DNA of 64,000 nucleotides from Photobacterium malacitanum (GTDB lineage: Bacteria > Pseudomonadota > Gammaproteobacteria > Enterobacterales > Vibrionaceae). A program made the translations under genes and the position numbers. The notes under the pieces are model-generated. The model did not search any database. It was not told where the DNA came from and saw nothing but the letters and a program-made list of their open reading frames with translations. The stretch covers positions 1-64,000 of the forward strand of contig NZ_FYAK01000011.1 in assembly GCF_900185615.1 (NCBI RefSeq), given 5' to 3'. The first letter of the stretch is position 1, and each line of letters begins with the position of its first letter. Of the stretch, positions 8,486 through 19,317 are shown one piece after another.

Positions 8486-9664
8486 ATGAAAGCATTTTTG
8501 AAAAGAGCTTGGCTAACCCTATCACGTCCAAGTGTTCATATTAGCCTCGGAGTGCTCACGCTCGGTGGTTTTGTTGCAGGTATTATTTTCTGGGGCGGGT
8601 TTAATACTGCACTTGAAAAAACCAATACCGAAGAATTCTGTGTCAGTTGTCATGCTGACAATGTCGTGCCTGAATACGTTAATACTATTCATGATAAAAA
8701 CCGCTCAGGTGTTAGAGCTACATGTCCTGATTGTCATGTCCCCCACGATTGGACTGATAAAATTTCTCGTAAAATTCAAGCAAGCAAAGAAGTATTTGCT
8801 CACTTTGCAGGCTTTATCGACACCCCTGAAAAGTTTGAAGATCGCCGTATCATACTCGCTCAACATGAATGGGAACGCTTTAAAGCCAATGGCTCGCAGG
8901 AATGTCGTGATTGTCACGATTATAAAGGCATGGACTTTGAAAAAATGTCACCTGTTGCTCGCGTACAAATGAAAAATGCCGCCGAGCGTGATCAAAGCTG
9001 TGTTGATTGCCATAAAGGTATTGCTCACCACTTACCAAAAGATATGGATACCAGCGGCGGTATGATCTCAGAGTTGGTACAACTGTCACACGGTACTGAC
9101 TACAGCAAAGGTGAAGAGATTTATAGTGTTCGCTTCCTACCTGTTTATGAAGATAAAGCCATGACTGTTGAAGCTGGTATTCTAAATCCAGCATCTGGCG
9201 TTAAAGTCATTGATGAAACAGATAATGCCATCGAAGTTGAGATTGCTGGTTGGCGTAAAGATAAAGGCTATGGTCGTGTTATTCAGGAAGACTTTGGAAT
9301 GAACATTCCAGTGGCTTCTCTTGTTAAAGAATCAGCACAAAACGACAACGTCGTTAATAAGTATGAAGAGAAAGTCGATGATTTAACCGGCCTTCCTTGG
9401 CAACGTGTAACAGCAAAAGTGTGGATGCCTAAAGATTCATTAGTCAATGACATCACACCGGTATGGGCACAGGCAAAAACAGCTTACACCACTAACTGTT
9501 CTGTTTGTCACACTCAACCAGCTGAAGCGCATTTTGATGCCAATACATGGCCAGGCATGTTTAACGGTATGTTGGCATTTGTAAACTTTGACCGTGATAG
9601 TGAAGCGATTGTGTTGAAGTATCTACAGAAACATTCTTCTGATTTTTCTAATGGCCAACACTAA
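8486..9664 (+). CDS. torC: Pentaheme c-type cytochrome TorC, quinol-to-TorA electron carrier
   Basis: This 392-residue membrane-anchored cytochrome passes electrons from menaquinol to the periplasmic TMAO reductase. One N-terminal membrane helix (about residues 18-38) is followed by four closely spaced CxxCH heme sites of the NapC/NirT type (CVSCH near 52, CPDCH near 80, CRDCH near 140, CVDCH near 172). A fifth, CSVCH near 338, lies in the C-terminal TorC-specific domain. Five hemes and this length are standard for TorC. The gene lies between torE and torA, 20 bases from the latter, as part of one operon. Confidence 0.95.
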   Translation: MKAFLKRAWLTLSRPSVHISLGVLTLGGFVAGIIFWGGFNTALEKTNTEEFCVSCHADNVVPEYVNTIHDKNRSGVRATCPDCHVPHDWTDKISRKIQASKEVFAHFAGFIDTPEKFEDRRIILAQHEWERFKANGSQECRDCHDYKGMDFEKMSPVARVQMKNAAERDQSCVDCHKGIAHHLPKDMDTSGGMISELVQLSHGTDYSKGEEIYSVRFLPVYEDKAMTVEAGILNPASGVKVIDETDNAIEVEIAGWRKDKGYGRVIQEDFGMNIPVASLVKESAQNDNVVNKYEEKVDDLTGLPWQRVTAKVWMPKDSLVNDITPVWAQAKTAYTTNCSVCHTQPAEAHFDANTWPGMFNGMLAFVNFDRDSEAIVLKYLQKHSSDFSNGQH

Positions 9665-9684
9665 GCGTTGATGGAGTAAATACT

Positions 9685-12156
9685 ATGTCTGTATCAAGAA
9701 GAAGTTTTCTTAAAGGTCTTGCAACAACAAGTGCAGCGACTGTTATCGGCCCAAGCCTACTCGCATCATCAAAAGTGTTTGCAGACGATCAACAAATAGG
9801 TCAAGGCACGTGGCGTTATTCTGGTTCTCATTGGGGGGCTTTCCGTGCTCAAATCTATGCGGGGAAAGTACAACAAATTGAAGCGATTGAAATAGATAAA
9901 AACCCAACTGAAATGCTAAAAGGCATTAAAGGAATTATCTATAATCCATCACGTGTTCGTTACCCTATGGTGCGTCTAGACTGGCTTAAAAAGCACAAGT
10001 TCAGCGGCGAAACTCGCGGGAACAATCGTTTTGTCCGCGTAACATGGGATGAAGCCTTAGATCTGTTTTACCGTGAACTTGAACGTATTCAAAAAGACTA
10101 TGGTCCATGGGCGCTACACGCAGGTCAAACTGGCTGGCGCCAAACAGGTCAATTCCATAGCTGTACTAGCCATATGCAACGTGCTGTGGGTATGCATGGT
10201 AACTACATCACCAAAGTTGGCGACTATTCAACAGGTGCAGGTCAAACCATCATGCCTTACGTGCTAGGCTCGACTGAAGTGTATGCTCAAGGTACTTCAT
10301 GGTCTGAAATTTTAGACAACAGTAAGAACATTATTTTATGGGCTAACGATCCAGTTAAAAACCTCCAAGTGGGTTGGAACTGTGAAACTCACGAGTCCTA
10401 CCCTTACCTTGCGCAACTTAAAGAAAAAGTAGCAAAAGGTGAAATCAATGTTATTTCGGTTGATCCGGTTAAAAACAAGACTCAACGTTACTTAGAAAAC
10501 ACCCATCTATACATTCACCCACAAACTGATGTGCCGTTTATGTTAGGGGTGGCGCACACGCTTTACACTGAGAATCTTTATGATAAAGAATTCATCAAAA
10601 TGTATTGCTTGGGCTTTGATGAGTTCATTGGTTACGTAACAGGTGAAACCAAAGACAAGGTTGAAAAAACACCAGAATGGGCAGCAGAGATTTGTGGCGT
10701 ACCTGCTGAACAAATTCGTGAGTTTGCTCGTATGCTAGTTAAAGAGCGTACTCAAATTCTGTTTGGTTGGTGTATTCAACGTCAAGAACACGGTGAACAA
10801 CCTTACTGGATGGGTGCGGTCATTGCAGCGATGGTTGGCCAAATTGGTTTACCTGGTGGCGGTATCTCTTATGGTCACCACTACTCAGGTATTGGCGTGC
10901 CATCAACAGGCTTTGCAGCACCAGGCGGCTTTCCACGTAACGTCGATGAAGGTCAAAAACCTAAATGGGATAACAATGACTTTAACGGTTACAGTCGCAC
11001 TATCCCTGTTGCACGCTTCGTTGACTGTATTTTAGAACCCGGCAAAGAAATTAAGTACAACGGCTCTAAAGTCATTCTGCCAGATTATAAAATGATGGTG
11101 ATCAGCGGTAACAATCCTTGGCATCATCACCAAGATCGTAACCGCATGAAGCAAGCGTTCCAAAAATTACAAACCGTGGTAACGATTGATTTTGCATGGA
11201 CAGCAACTTGTCGCTTCTCTGATATCGTATTACCTGCATGTACTCAGTTTGAACGTAACGACATTGACGTTATGGGCTCATACAGTGGTCGCGGGTTAAT
11301 TGCGATGCAAAAATTGGTGGATCCGTTATACCAATCAAAAACTGACTTTGATATTTTCACTGAACTATCTCGTCGCTTTGGTAAAAACAAAGAATACACC
11401 CGTGGTATGGATGAAATGCAGTGGGTTCAAATGCTGTATAACGATTGTCGTAAAGCGAACGCAGGCAAATTCGATATGCCTGAATTTGATGTATTCTGGC
11501 AACAAGGATTCCTTGATTTTGGTACTGGTAAACCTTGGGTTCGCCACGCGGATTTCCGTCAAGATCCTGAAATCAATGCATTGGGTACACCGTCAGGTTT
11601 TATTGAAATCACCAGCCGTAAGATTGGTCGTTACAAATACGAACACTGTCAGGAACACCCGATGTGGTTTGAAAAGACAGAACGATCTCATGGTGGGCCA
11701 GGTTCTGATAAACACTCATTCTGGATGCAATCTTGTCACCCTGATAAGCGTTTGCATTCACAAATGTGTGAATCAGATCAATTCCGAGCGACTTATACCG
11801 TTCAAGGTCGTGAACCGGTCTACATCAACCCCAAAGATGCTGCAACTAAAGGCATTAAAGACGGCGATGTAGTACGGGTATTTAATGACCGTGGTCAATT
11901 ACTTGCAGGGGCTGTAGTTACAGATAGCTATCCACAAGGTGTGGTGCGTATCGAAGAAGGTGCATGGTATGGACCATTAAATGAAAAAGTAGGTTCGATT
12001 GATACCTATGGCGATCCAAATACATTAACTATGGATATTCCAACCTCAGAATTAGCTCAGGCAACCAGTGCCCAAACGTGCTTAGTAAGCATAGAGAAAT
12101 TCACAGGCGAGTTACCGCCAGTAACAGCCTTTGGTGGTCCAATAGAAGTAAGTTAA
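9685..12156 (+). CDS. torA: Periplasmic trimethylamine-N-oxide reductase, molybdopterin catalytic subunit
   Basis: This 823-residue enzyme reduces TMAO to trimethylamine during anaerobic respiration. It starts with a Tat signal peptide ([10 protein letters not shown]) and has the layout of the DMSO/TMAO reductase family. The family uses a serine molybdenum ligand, probably the Ser of GDYSTGAGQ. The bis-MGD binding regions include [20 protein letters not shown]. There is no N-terminal iron-sulfur motif, as expected for TorA. GGAGT precedes the ATG. No torD chaperone, torT/torS sensor or torR regulator follows, so these must lie elsewhere. Confidence 0.95.
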   Translation: MSVSRRSFLKGLATTSAATVIGPSLLASSKVFADDQQIGQGTWRYSGSHWGAFRAQIYAGKVQQIEAIEIDKNPTEMLKGIKGIIYNPSRVRYPMVRLDWLKKHKFSGETRGNNRFVRVTWDEALDLFYRELERIQKDYGPWALHAGQTGWRQTGQFHSCTSHMQRAVGMHGNYITKVGDYSTGAGQTIMPYVLGSTEVYAQGTSWSEILDNSKNIILWANDPVKNLQVGWNCETHESYPYLAQLKEKVAKGEINVISVDPVKNKTQRYLENTHLYIHPQTDVPFMLGVAHTLYTENLYDKEFIKMYCLGFDEFIGYVTGETKDKVEKTPEWAAEICGVPAEQIREFARMLVKERTQILFGWCIQRQEHGEQPYWMGAVIAAMVGQIGLPGGGISYGHHYSGIGVPSTGFAAPGGFPRNVDEGQKPKWDNNDFNGYSRTIPVARFVDCILEPGKEIKYNGSKVILPDYKMMVISGNNPWHHHQDRNRMKQAFQKLQTVVTIDFAWTATCRFSDIVLPACTQFERNDIDVMGSYSGRGLIAMQKLVDPLYQSKTDFDIFTELSRRFGKNKEYTRGMDEMQWVQMLYNDCRKANAGKFDMPEFDVFWQQGFLDFGTGKPWVRHADFRQDPEINALGTPSGFIEITSRKIGRYKYEHCQEHPMWFEKTERSHGGPGSDKHSFWMQSCHPDKRLHSQMCESDQFRATYTVQGREPVYINPKDAATKGIKDGDVVRVFNDRGQLLAGAVVTDSYPQGVVRIEEGAWYGPLNEKVGSIDTYGDPNTLTMDIPTSELAQATSAQTCLVSIEKFTGELPPVTAFGGPIEVS

Positions 12157-12180
12157 TCTCGTGATCTTAGCGTGATATTT

Positions 12181-12216
12181 AAGCCCTCGTGCTCTTCATT
12201 GATACGAGGGCTTTTT
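12181..12216 (+). terminator. Intrinsic terminator of the tor operon
   Basis: AAGCCCTCGT at 12181-12190 pairs perfectly with ACGAGGGCTT at 12204-12213 and runs into a T-tract. Confidence 0.9.
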
Positions 12217-12276
12217 ACGCCAACAAATCATCATTATTTGCAATCATCAGCATCAATTACATCCTCACCAGCAATA

Positions 12277-12340
12277 TTATTGTGCAATAAGTGTATCAAA
12301 AAAGAGACATTTGTTTATTTTTTGTCAAACTTATTGTGCA
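12277..12340 (+). repeat. Paired 10-bp direct repeats upstream of the 98-aa gene
   Basis: TTATTGTGCA occurs at 12277-12286 and again at 12331-12340, 54 bases apart start to start, roughly five helical turns. Each copy sits in a partly palindromic context (TTGTGCAATA and TTGTGCACA). They lie 100-165 bases before the gene at 12441 and may bind a regulator. Confidence 0.35.
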
Positions 12341-12440
12341 CATATTGATCAGCTGTCATCTGTGAGCGAAAATTAACTTATAAGCATGGAGGTTTATAAC
12401 AATTTAATTTTATAGATATTTGATTTGAAAGGTACATACT

Positions 12441-12737
12441 ATGTCAGGTTTTTCTTATCCCCATACTTGCCCATTAATTGATAAACAAATAGGTCGAGCA
12501 AAAGGTGATCTAACCACTTATGCGCGTGATTTATTACGTTCTTATAATATTGAAATCAGTGGTCAAGAGATGCGACTTGCTGGCGAAGAATTATTTAGTG
12601 CACTTAGCGATATTTTTGAAAAAACACGCAAAACAAATGAAGATATGCGTACAGAGGCACATAAGCAAATAGTAGCACTTGAAGCCGAAAATATGGAACT
12701 AAGAGCATTATTGTATTGCCAACGTATGGCAAGTTAA
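12441..12737 (+). CDS. Conserved-looking hypothetical protein, helical, 98 aa
   Basis: I do not recognise this 98-residue protein. It is soluble, with a CPLIDKQIGRAKGDL start, a mixed middle and a C-terminal helix rich in Glu, Lys and Leu (about residues 60-92) that could form a coiled coil. There is no signal peptide or membrane segment. It has its own leader with paired repeats and its own terminator, so it is expressed separately from torA upstream and the phosphatase downstream. GAAAGG about 9 bases before the ATG supports this start. A small regulatory or adaptor protein is possible, but nothing in the sequence proves it. Confidence 0.65.
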   Translation: MSGFSYPHTCPLIDKQIGRAKGDLTTYARDLLRSYNIEISGQEMRLAGEELFSALSDIFEKTRKTNEDMRTEAHKQIVALEAENMELRALLYCQRMAS

Positions 12738-12831
12738 TATTTTTATTTATTCACTACAATAATAAATATTGCAAAAAGTGCTTTGTCATTACCTACATCT
12801 AACTTGCTAGACGCAAGCTCATTGGCTCGAT

Positions 12832-12860
12832 AAGCCTCAAAGTAGTATGAGGCTTTCATT
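12832..12860 (+). terminator. Intrinsic terminator after the 98-aa gene
   Basis: AAGCCTCA at 12832-12839 pairs with TGAGGCTT at 12848-12855; the T-rich run TCATTGTTTTC follows. Confidence 0.65.
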
Positions 12861-13009
12861 GTTTTCACTGTACTTTATTTATTTTCCCCCTCATCTGACA
12901 GATACAAGAATATCTTTTTTTTGTAACCACAGAGTAATATTTTTTACACATATAACTCTTACTATTGGCCACCTTTACTGACAACATAAAAATTACCAAG
13001 GAAGTAATA

Positions 13010-14869
13010 ATGGTTAATAAACACGTACAGTTTAGTGAAATCATCAATAAAGGCCTAAGTCGACGCCGCTTTATTCAAACAAGCTCAACCGTTGCTGCAT
13101 TTTTCACAGCAACACCAATGGCATCAGCCATTGCCAAAACCACTTTGAAAGAGCCGAGCATTAATTTTAAGCAAGTGCCTGTTTCTACAGCTGATACTGC
13201 TATTGTACCTGAAGGCTATCAAGCTGATGTTTTAATTTCATGGGGATCGCCACTGTTTGCCGATTCTCCAGCTTTTAGTCCTTCAGCTAATAGTGACGCT
13301 CAACTAAAACAATTTGGCGATAACAATGATGGTATGGCATTCTTCCCCCTCACGAATGAGCGTGCAGTACTTGCCGTAAATAATGAATACACCAATTACG
13401 AATACTTATTGCCAAACCAAGGTAAGACGCTCTCTGCTGACGATGTGAAAAAAGCCCAAGCCGCTGTAGGTAACTCTATCGTAGAGTTGGTATATAAAAA
13501 CGGTCACTGGATCGTGAACCAAAACGGTCGTTTAAACCGCCGTATCACCGCAAATACGCCAATGGAAATTACCGGTGTTGCAGCAGGTCACCCTCTTCTA
13601 AAAACTAAAGCTGATCCAACAGGTACTCGTGCTTTAGGTACTTTTGCCAACTGTGCAAACGGTGCTACGCCTTGGGGCACTTACCTCACCTGTGAAGAAA
13701 ACTTTGATGATTTCTTTGGTACTGATACAAATGTAGCGGTTGATTCTAACCAAGAACGTTATGGTATCAGCCCAGAAAATAAAGATTACCGTTGGTATGA
13801 GCACGATCCACGTTTTGATATTGCTCAAAACCCTAATGAGCCAAACCGTTTTGGCTGGGTTGTAGAAATCGATCCAATGAACCCTACTTCAATACCTAAA
13901 AAACGCACTGCATTAGGACGTTTCAAGCATGAAAATGCCGCTGTTACTATCAACAATGACGGTTATGTTGTGGTGTATTTAGGTGATGATGAGCGTGGAG
14001 AACACTTATACCGCTTTGTATCAAAGAACAAATATAACCCAAGCAACCAAGAAGCTAACCGTGATCTTCTTGAAGAAGGTACACTGTATGTTGCTAAGTT
14101 CGACGCCAAAGACGGTGAATTAAAAGGCACAGGTCAATGGATTGAACTTACGTTCGGTAAAAATGGCCTAACAGCTGAGAACGGTTTTGCTAGCCAAGCT
14201 GAAATCATGATCTTTGCTCGTAAAGCAGCAACACATGTGGGCGCAACAACCATGGATCGCCCAGAGTGGGTAGCCGTGAATCCACATACAAGCGAAGTGT
14301 TTTGTACCTTAACCAATAATAAGAACCGTGGTGTTAAACCTAATCAGCCGGTTGACGCAGTGAATCCTCGTGAGAAAAACCCGTATGGTCACATCCTGCG
14401 CTGGAATCCATCCAACGGTAACCACACCGCTGCGACTTTTGACTGGGATCTTTACCTCATTGCAGGCAACCCAACAGTACACAAAGATTCATTAATGGCT
14501 GGTAGTAAGAATATTAACAAAGACAACATGTTCAACTGTCCTGATGGCTTAGGTTTCGATAAAGACGGTCGTTTATGGATCCTAACTGATGGCGATGACT
14601 CTAACAAAGGTAACTTTGCAGGTATGGGTAATAACCAAATGCTTTGTGGTAACCCAGTAACCGGTGAAATCCGTCGCTTCCTAACAGGCCCTATCGCTTG
14701 TGAAATCACAGGTATTACTTTTAGCCATGATAGCAAAACCATGTTTGTTGGTGTTCAGCACCCAGGCGAAGAGCAAGCACCTTCTCACTTCCCTGATGGC
14801 GGTCACAGTACTCCTCGCTCTTCTATCATGCGAATCACTCGTAAAGATGGTGGTGTGATTGGCGCATAA
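13010..14869 (+). CDS. PhoX-like (DUF839) Tat-exported alkaline phosphatase family protein
   Basis: This 619-residue exported protein resembles the PhoX family, calcium- and iron-dependent phosphomonoesterases that free phosphate from organic esters in the periplasm. It starts with a Tat motif (LSRRRFIQ, residues 16-23) and a hydrophobic stretch. Family signatures include NCANGATPWGTYLTCEEN and the repeated acidic loops of the beta-propeller (LTDGDDSNKGN). The ATG at 13010 has AAGGAAG 6 bases upstream; an in-frame TTG at 12965 would bury the Tat motif and is unlikely. No good Pho box was seen upstream, so PhoB control is not supported by this sequence. Many family members are annotated only as DUF839. 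Confidence 0.85.
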   Translation: MVNKHVQFSEIINKGLSRRRFIQTSSTVAAFFTATPMASAIAKTTLKEPSINFKQVPVSTADTAIVPEGYQADVLISWGSPLFADSPAFSPSANSDAQLKQFGDNNDGMAFFPLTNERAVLAVNNEYTNYEYLLPNQGKTLSADDVKKAQAAVGNSIVELVYKNGHWIVNQNGRLNRRITANTPMEITGVAAGHPLLKTKADPTGTRALGTFANCANGATPWGTYLTCEENFDDFFGTDTNVAVDSNQERYGISPENKDYRWYEHDPRFDIAQNPNEPNRFGWVVEIDPMNPTSIPKKRTALGRFKHENAAVTINNDGYVVVYLGDDERGEHLYRFVSKNKYNPSNQEANRDLLEEGTLYVAKFDAKDGELKGTGQWIELTFGKNGLTAENGFASQAEIMIFARKAATHVGATTMDRPEWVAVNPHTSEVFCTLTNNKNRGVKPNQPVDAVNPREKNPYGHILRWNPSNGNHTAATFDWDLYLIAGNPTVHKDSLMAGSKNINKDNMFNCPDGLGFDKDGRLWILTDGDDSNKGNFAGMGNNQMLCGNPVTGEIRRFLTGPIACEITGITFSHDSKTMFVGVQHPGEEQAPSHFPDGGHSTPRSSIMRITRKDGGVIGA

Positions 14870-14934
14870 TTCACAGCGCTAACAACCAAGCCCCCCAATG
14901 ATTAAGGTTTGTTAATATGTAAATTACTTATCTT

Positions 14935-14989
14935 AAAGCCCTGTATTGTTTTGGTTTCTTATTGAATTCGTATTCGATACTAGGGCTTT
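14935..14989. terminator. Bidirectional terminator between convergent genes
   Basis: AAAGCCCTGTAT at 14935-14946 pairs with ATAC-T-AGGGCTTT at 14977-14989, and the loop contains a smaller GAAT/ATTC hairpin. T-tracts on both strands suit the phosphatase gene (plus) and the 150-aa gene (minus). Confidence 0.75.
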
Positions 14990-14991
14990 AT

Positions 14992-15444
14992 TTATTCTTT
15001 ATTGTTACTTTTAACTAAACGGCATTGCGCTAATACTTGCTGCTTTGTGATTTGATGCGAGCCATTAAGAGCCAGAGAACAGTTGTAGTTTGCATTAAAT
15101 GTATTCAGTTTAAAATCAAGCCAATGTTCCCCCCAATGAAAATCTTCAAACCACATATCACCTTCAGGATCATCTTGTAAATTCACCACTTGATGATCAG
15201 GCAGTGCAACCTTACAAATCTGTTGCGATGATGTCAGCCCTTGGCTTGTTCCTTCTTTGTAGTTCTCAAGTGTAAAACAAGGATTCACCTCAGAATTAAA
15301 CACTACAACGCGAAAGGTGCCTAAGTTATCAATCCATTGGGTCGACACAAAATCAATATCTATCGGTATAACAGGAGCTGGCTTGGCATGAACTTGAAAT
15401 ACCGTGAGTAAACAAAACCCTAGCCAATTGAAGTGTTTCATCAT
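14992..15444 (-). CDS. Hypothetical secreted protein, 150 aa, four cysteines
   Basis: This is an unrecognised exported protein. A short signal peptide (MMKHFNWLGFCLLTVFQVHA) precedes a mature chain of about 130 residues with four cysteines (in PCF, ICK, NCS and QCR contexts) that could form two disulfides. It is acidic and aromatic-rich (FEDFHWGEHWLDF). It lies downstream of gnd on the same strand, but a strong terminator between them makes it a separate unit. Periplasmic location is inferred from the signal peptide; function is unknown. Confidence 0.65.
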   Translation of the reverse strand: MMKHFNWLGFCLLTVFQVHAKPAPVIPIDIDFVSTQWIDNLGTFRVVVFNSEVNPCFTLENYKEGTSQGLTSSQQICKVALPDHQVVNLQDDPEGDMWFEDFHWGEHWLDFKLNTFNANYNCSLALNGSHQITKQQVLAQCRLVKSNNKE

Positions 15445-15508
15445 CTCTTTCTCATTATTTATCTTAATAAATGATGTTGCTTGTACTGTGATTTTTAAAA
15501 CACATGTA

Positions 15509-15537
15509 ATAAAAAAGCCACCGCGAACGGTGGCTCA
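15509..15537 (-). terminator. Intrinsic terminator of the zwf-pgl-gnd operon
   Basis: AGCCACCG at 15516-15523 pairs with CGGTGGCT at 15528-15535 around a CGAA tetraloop. The six A residues on its left read as a U-tract on the minus strand. Confidence 0.9.
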
Positions 15538-15559
15538 GTATGCTTACTGCGTTTATATA

Positions 15560-17008
15560 TTAAACGTCATAAGTAGTAGAAGCAGTGTCGCCGCCTGTAC
15601 CAGTCCAGTTTGTATGGAAGAACTGGCCACGAGGCTGATCAACACGCTCGTAAGTGTGAGCACCGAAGTAATCACGCTGCGCTTGAATCATATTCGCCGG
15701 AAGGCTTGCAGTTGTGTAGCCATCAAGGAATGTTAATGCTGATGTCATGGTTGGCATTGGTAGGCCAATTTCCATCGCTTTTGATGCTACTTTACGCCAT
15801 GCAGGCATGCTGCTTAGTAGAATATCTTTGAAGTAGGTATCTGAACCTAGGAATTTGATTTCTGGGTTAGCTTCGTATGCATCACGAATATTACCTAGGA
15901 ATGCACTACGGATGATACAACCGCCACGCCACATTAGCGCTACGTTGCCGTAGTTTAGATCCCAATTAAACTCTTCTGAAGCTTCGCGAATTAACATAAA
16001 GCCTTGCGCATAAGAAATGATCTTAGATGCAAGTAGTGCTTGGCGTAATGCGTCAACCCATACTTGCTTATCACCATCAACCTTAGCAATTGTTTTACCA
16101 AATAAGCTTTCAGCTTCAACACGCTGATCTTTCATTGAAGATACACAACGCGCAAATACAGCTTCTGTAATTAGCGTTAGTGGAATACCTAGATCAAGTG
16201 CGTTAATACCTGTCCACTTACCAGTACCTTTTTGACCAGCAGTATCTAGAATCTTCTCAACTAGTGGTTGACCATCTTCATCTTTATAACCAAGAATTTC
16301 AGCTGTGATCTCTACTAAGTAGCTATCTAACTCTGTTTTATTCCACTCTTGGAAAATCGCTTGCATCTCATCGTGAGATAAACCAAGACCCGATTTCATA
16401 AAGTGATATGCTTCGCTGATTAACTGCATGTCACCGTATTCGATGCCATTGTGAACCATTTTAACGAAGTGGCCAGCACCATCTTTACCTACCCAATCAC
16501 AACAAGGCTCACCTGCAGCTGTTTTTGCTGAGATTGCTTGGAAAATTGGTTTGATTGCAGGCCATGCAGCTTCAGAACCACCAGGCATGATTGAAGGACC
16601 AAAACGTGCACCTTCTTCACCACCAGAAACACCAGAACCTACATATAAAATGCCTTTTGCTTCAAGTTCAGCAACACGACGGTTAGTATCTGGGTAGTTT
16701 GAGTTACCACCATCAATGATGATATCGCCTTTGTCTAGTAACGGAACTAGTTGGTCAATAAATGCATCAACAACATCACCAGCACGTACCATTAGCATCA
16801 CTTTACGTGGTGCTTCTAGCTTAGCCACTAGATCTTCAAGAGACGTAGCGCCAATAATGTTAGTGCCTTTTGCAGCACCTTCTAGAAACTCTTCTACTTT
16901 AGAAACAGTACGGTTAAACGCAACAACTTTAAAGCCATGGTCATTCATATTAAGGATCAAGTTTTGACCCATAACTGCTAAACCAATTACACCGATATCG
17001 CCTTTCAT
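15560..17008 (-). CDS. gnd: 6-phosphogluconate dehydrogenase, decarboxylating
   Basis: This 482-residue enzyme oxidises 6-phosphogluconate to ribulose 5-phosphate with release of CO2 and NADPH. It shows the N-terminal dinucleotide fold (GVIGLAVMGQNL), the substrate loop GVSGGEEGARFGPSIMPGG, the catalytic region GAGHFVKMVHNGIEYGDMQ and the C-terminal TNWTGTGGD tail. Length is typical. It is the last gene of the zwf-pgl-gnd operon, 1 base after pgl, with an AAGGAG-type ribosome site inside the end of pgl. Confidence 0.97.
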   Translation of the reverse strand: MKGDIGVIGLAVMGQNLILNMNDHGFKVVAFNRTVSKVEEFLEGAAKGTNIIGATSLEDLVAKLEAPRKVMLMVRAGDVVDAFIDQLVPLLDKGDIIIDGGNSNYPDTNRRVAELEAKGILYVGSGVSGGEEGARFGPSIMPGGSEAAWPAIKPIFQAISAKTAAGEPCCDWVGKDGAGHFVKMVHNGIEYGDMQLISEAYHFMKSGLGLSHDEMQAIFQEWNKTELDSYLVEITAEILGYKDEDGQPLVEKILDTAGQKGTGKWTGINALDLGIPLTLITEAVFARCVSSMKDQRVEAESLFGKTIAKVDGDKQVWVDALRQALLASKIISYAQGFMLIREASEEFNWDLNYGNVALMWRGGCIIRSAFLGNIRDAYEANPEIKFLGSDTYFKDILLSSMPAWRKVASKAMEIGLPMPTMTSALTFLDGYTTASLPANMIQAQRDYFGAHTYERVDQPRGQFFHTNWTGTGGDTASTTYDV

Positions 17009-17009
17009 A

Positions 17010-17735
17010 TTATTCTCCTTGTGCTAGCAGTTTTGCTGCTGCTGCATCTAAATACCATTCTGTTTCGCCATGAGAGGCTTTAATTTTTGCCGCCGGATAA
17101 GCAAGTTCTTCCGCCGGTGTACTATTTATTTGTTGTAAGACCTCAGCCTTACTTTCACCCAACACCAAGTAAGTAATACGATCAGCATTTTCAAGTAAAC
17201 GTGCTGTTTTTGAAATACGCTGTTGACCACTTTGTGGTTGAGTCGCAATCACTGCTAATGCAGGATCATCAAAATTGGTTTGATTTGGAAATAAAGACGC
17301 AGTATGACCGTCGCCACCCATGCCTAATAAAATCCAATCAAATGCAGGCAAGCCATTTTTATGCGGGATCACCGCATCCATTTCTGCTGCAAAACGCGCA
17401 CATTCAACTTCAACGTCAGCTTCACCACGAATACGGTGAATATTCTCGGCTGGAATACTAATATGCTTAAACAATAACTCGTTAGCTTCACCAAAATTAC
17501 TTTCGACATCTGTAGGAGCAACACAACGCTCATCACCCCACCAGAAGTGAAGCTTACTCCATTGAATATTGTCAGCAAAAGGCGCTTGCGCTAATACTTT
17601 AAACAACAATTTAGGGGTACTGCCCCCTGATAATGAAATATGTGCGGCATGATCTTGCAGGCTCATCGCTTGCAGTGTTTCAGCTAGAGAAACAACAACA
17701 TCATGCGGAGTCGCAAACACTTTATAATTAATCAT
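17010..17735 (-). CDS. pgl: 6-phosphogluconolactonase
   Basis: This 241-residue hydrolase opens 6-phosphogluconolactone in the oxidative pentose-phosphate pathway. It belongs to the DevB/SOL type: ISLSGGSTPKLLF (sugar-phosphate loop), HFWWGDERCV and the GMGGDGHTASLFP motif are all present. It is packed 2 bases after zwf and 1 base before gnd, so the three are translated from one message. Confidence 0.95.
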   Translation of the reverse strand: MINYKVFATPHDVVVSLAETLQAMSLQDHAAHISLSGGSTPKLLFKVLAQAPFADNIQWSKLHFWWGDERCVAPTDVESNFGEANELLFKHISIPAENIHRIRGEADVEVECARFAAEMDAVIPHKNGLPAFDWILLGMGGDGHTASLFPNQTNFDDPALAVIATQPQSGQQRISKTARLLENADRITYLVLGESKAEVLQQINSTPAEELAYPAAKIKASHGETEWYLDAAAAKLLAQGE

Positions 17736-17737
17736 GC

Positions 17738-19237
17738 TTATAACTCACAATAATCTGTATTGGCCAAGTTTTTACATGGGAAGCGCCATTGACGACCATC
17801 ATTTGATAGTAATTCATCAGCTTCTTTAGGTCCCCACGTTCCTGCCGCATAACCAAATAAATGCTCTGGTTGTTCTTTGTAGTCAAGAATTGGCTGAACA
17901 AACTTCCAGCAGGCTTTTACTGCATCAGTACGCGCAAACAAGGTCGCATCTTGCTTCATACAGTCAAGCAACAAGCGTTCGTAAGCGGTTAGCATATTAA
18001 GCGACTCAATTTTGTCGTAATGGAAATCCATTGACACTTCTTGAGATTCAAAACCTGCACCTGGTTTTTTAAGGCCGAAGCTCATTAAAATACCTTCATC
18101 CGGTTGGATACGAATGATTAGTTTGTTCTCTGGAGCATTAGCGCCAAACACTGGATGCGGGGTCTTTTTAAAGTGAATCACAACTTCTGTAACGCGAGTT
18201 GGTAAACGTTTACCAGTACGGACATAAAACGGCACACCGTTCCAACGCCAGTTTTCGATAAACATCTTCATGCCAACATATGTTTCAGTACGTGATTCGT
18301 CATTAACGCCGTGTTCTTGACGGTAACCAGGAAGATGTTTACCACGAACATCAGACTCAGTATATTGACCTAAGACTAAGTTTTTATGTAAATCATCATC
18401 AGATAAAGGTTTAAAGCTTTGCATCACTTTAACCACTTCATCGCGAATAGAATCAGCATTGATTGCAGCAGGTGATTCCATACCTACCATTGCTAATACT
18501 TGCAATAAATGGTTTTGGAACATATCACGTACAGCACCTGCACCATCGTAATAACCGCCTCGATCTTCAACACCTAATGCTTCAGATGCTGTAATTTCCA
18601 CATAATCGATGAAGTTACGGTTCCACAATGGTTCAAACATACCGTTAGCAAAACGGAAAACTAATAAGTTTTGTACTGTTTCTTTGCCTAAGTAATGGTC
18701 AATACGATAGATTTGATGCTCTTGGAAGCACGCGTGGATTTGCTTATCTAGCGCAATTGCAGATGCAAGATCATAACCGAATGGCTTTTCAACAATCAGA
18801 TTTTTCCAACCGTCAGCTTCATCGTTAAGACCATGAGCTGCAAGACATTCAGGAATAACGCCGTAAAGACTTGGCGGTGTCGCAAGATAAAAGACGGCAT
18901 TACCGTGAGTATGATGGGTATCTTTAAATATGTCTAAGCGCTGCTTTAGTACTGCGTATTCTTCAGCGTCAGAAGTATTTAATGCTTGGTAATATAAATG
19001 CTGACAAAACTTCGTTAATGTCGCTGCATCTGTTTTTTCATTTTCTTCTAATGCAGAGCGAAGTTTATCGCGAAAGTCCTGATCGCTATATGCCGTACGA
19101 CTAACACCTAAAATTGCGAAATCTTCCGGCAATAAACCATTAGCGTATAAGTGATAGAACGCAGGAATTAATTTACGATGAGTCAAATCGCCTGACGCAC
19201 CAAAAATCACAATTGCGTTATTTTCTGGTTTAACCAT
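17738..19237 (-). CDS. zwf: Glucose-6-phosphate 1-dehydrogenase
   Basis: This 499-residue enzyme catalyses the first step of the oxidative pentose-phosphate pathway and is a main source of NADPH. The NADP-binding motif [12 protein letters not shown] lies near the N-terminus and the active-site signature RIDHYLGKE near residue 180. Length is standard. It heads the operon; its upstream region contains a marked stem-loop (19318-19364). Confidence 0.97.
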   Translation of the reverse strand: MVKPENNAIVIFGASGDLTHRKLIPAFYHLYANGLLPEDFAILGVSRTAYSDQDFRDKLRSALEENEKTDAATLTKFCQHLYYQALNTSDAEEYAVLKQRLDIFKDTHHTHGNAVFYLATPPSLYGVIPECLAAHGLNDEADGWKNLIVEKPFGYDLASAIALDKQIHACFQEHQIYRIDHYLGKETVQNLLVFRFANGMFEPLWNRNFIDYVEITASEALGVEDRGGYYDGAGAVRDMFQNHLLQVLAMVGMESPAAINADSIRDEVVKVMQSFKPLSDDDLHKNLVLGQYTESDVRGKHLPGYRQEHGVNDESRTETYVGMKMFIENWRWNGVPFYVRTGKRLPTRVTEVVIHFKKTPHPVFGANAPENKLIIRIQPDEGILMSFGLKKPGAGFESQEVSMDFHYDKIESLNMLTAYERLLLDCMKQDATLFARTDAVKACWKFVQPILDYKEQPEHLFGYAAGTWGPKEADELLSNDGRQWRFPCKNLANTDYCEL

Positions 19238-19317
19238 GTAATGTTCCCATTTATTTACAGATCATTCGATCTGGTACAGCAATCAATTGCTTGGTATAAC
19301 GAGCATTATTATGCCGT

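Noticed and set aside
8532-8972. Open frame of 146 codons inside torC in another frame
   Set aside because: torC has five CxxCH sites and strong family identity in its own frame; the other frame has no motif and is a shadow.
15610-15831. Plus-strand frames opposite gnd
   Set aside because: gnd is clearly coding on the minus strand over the full length; these are antisense shadows.
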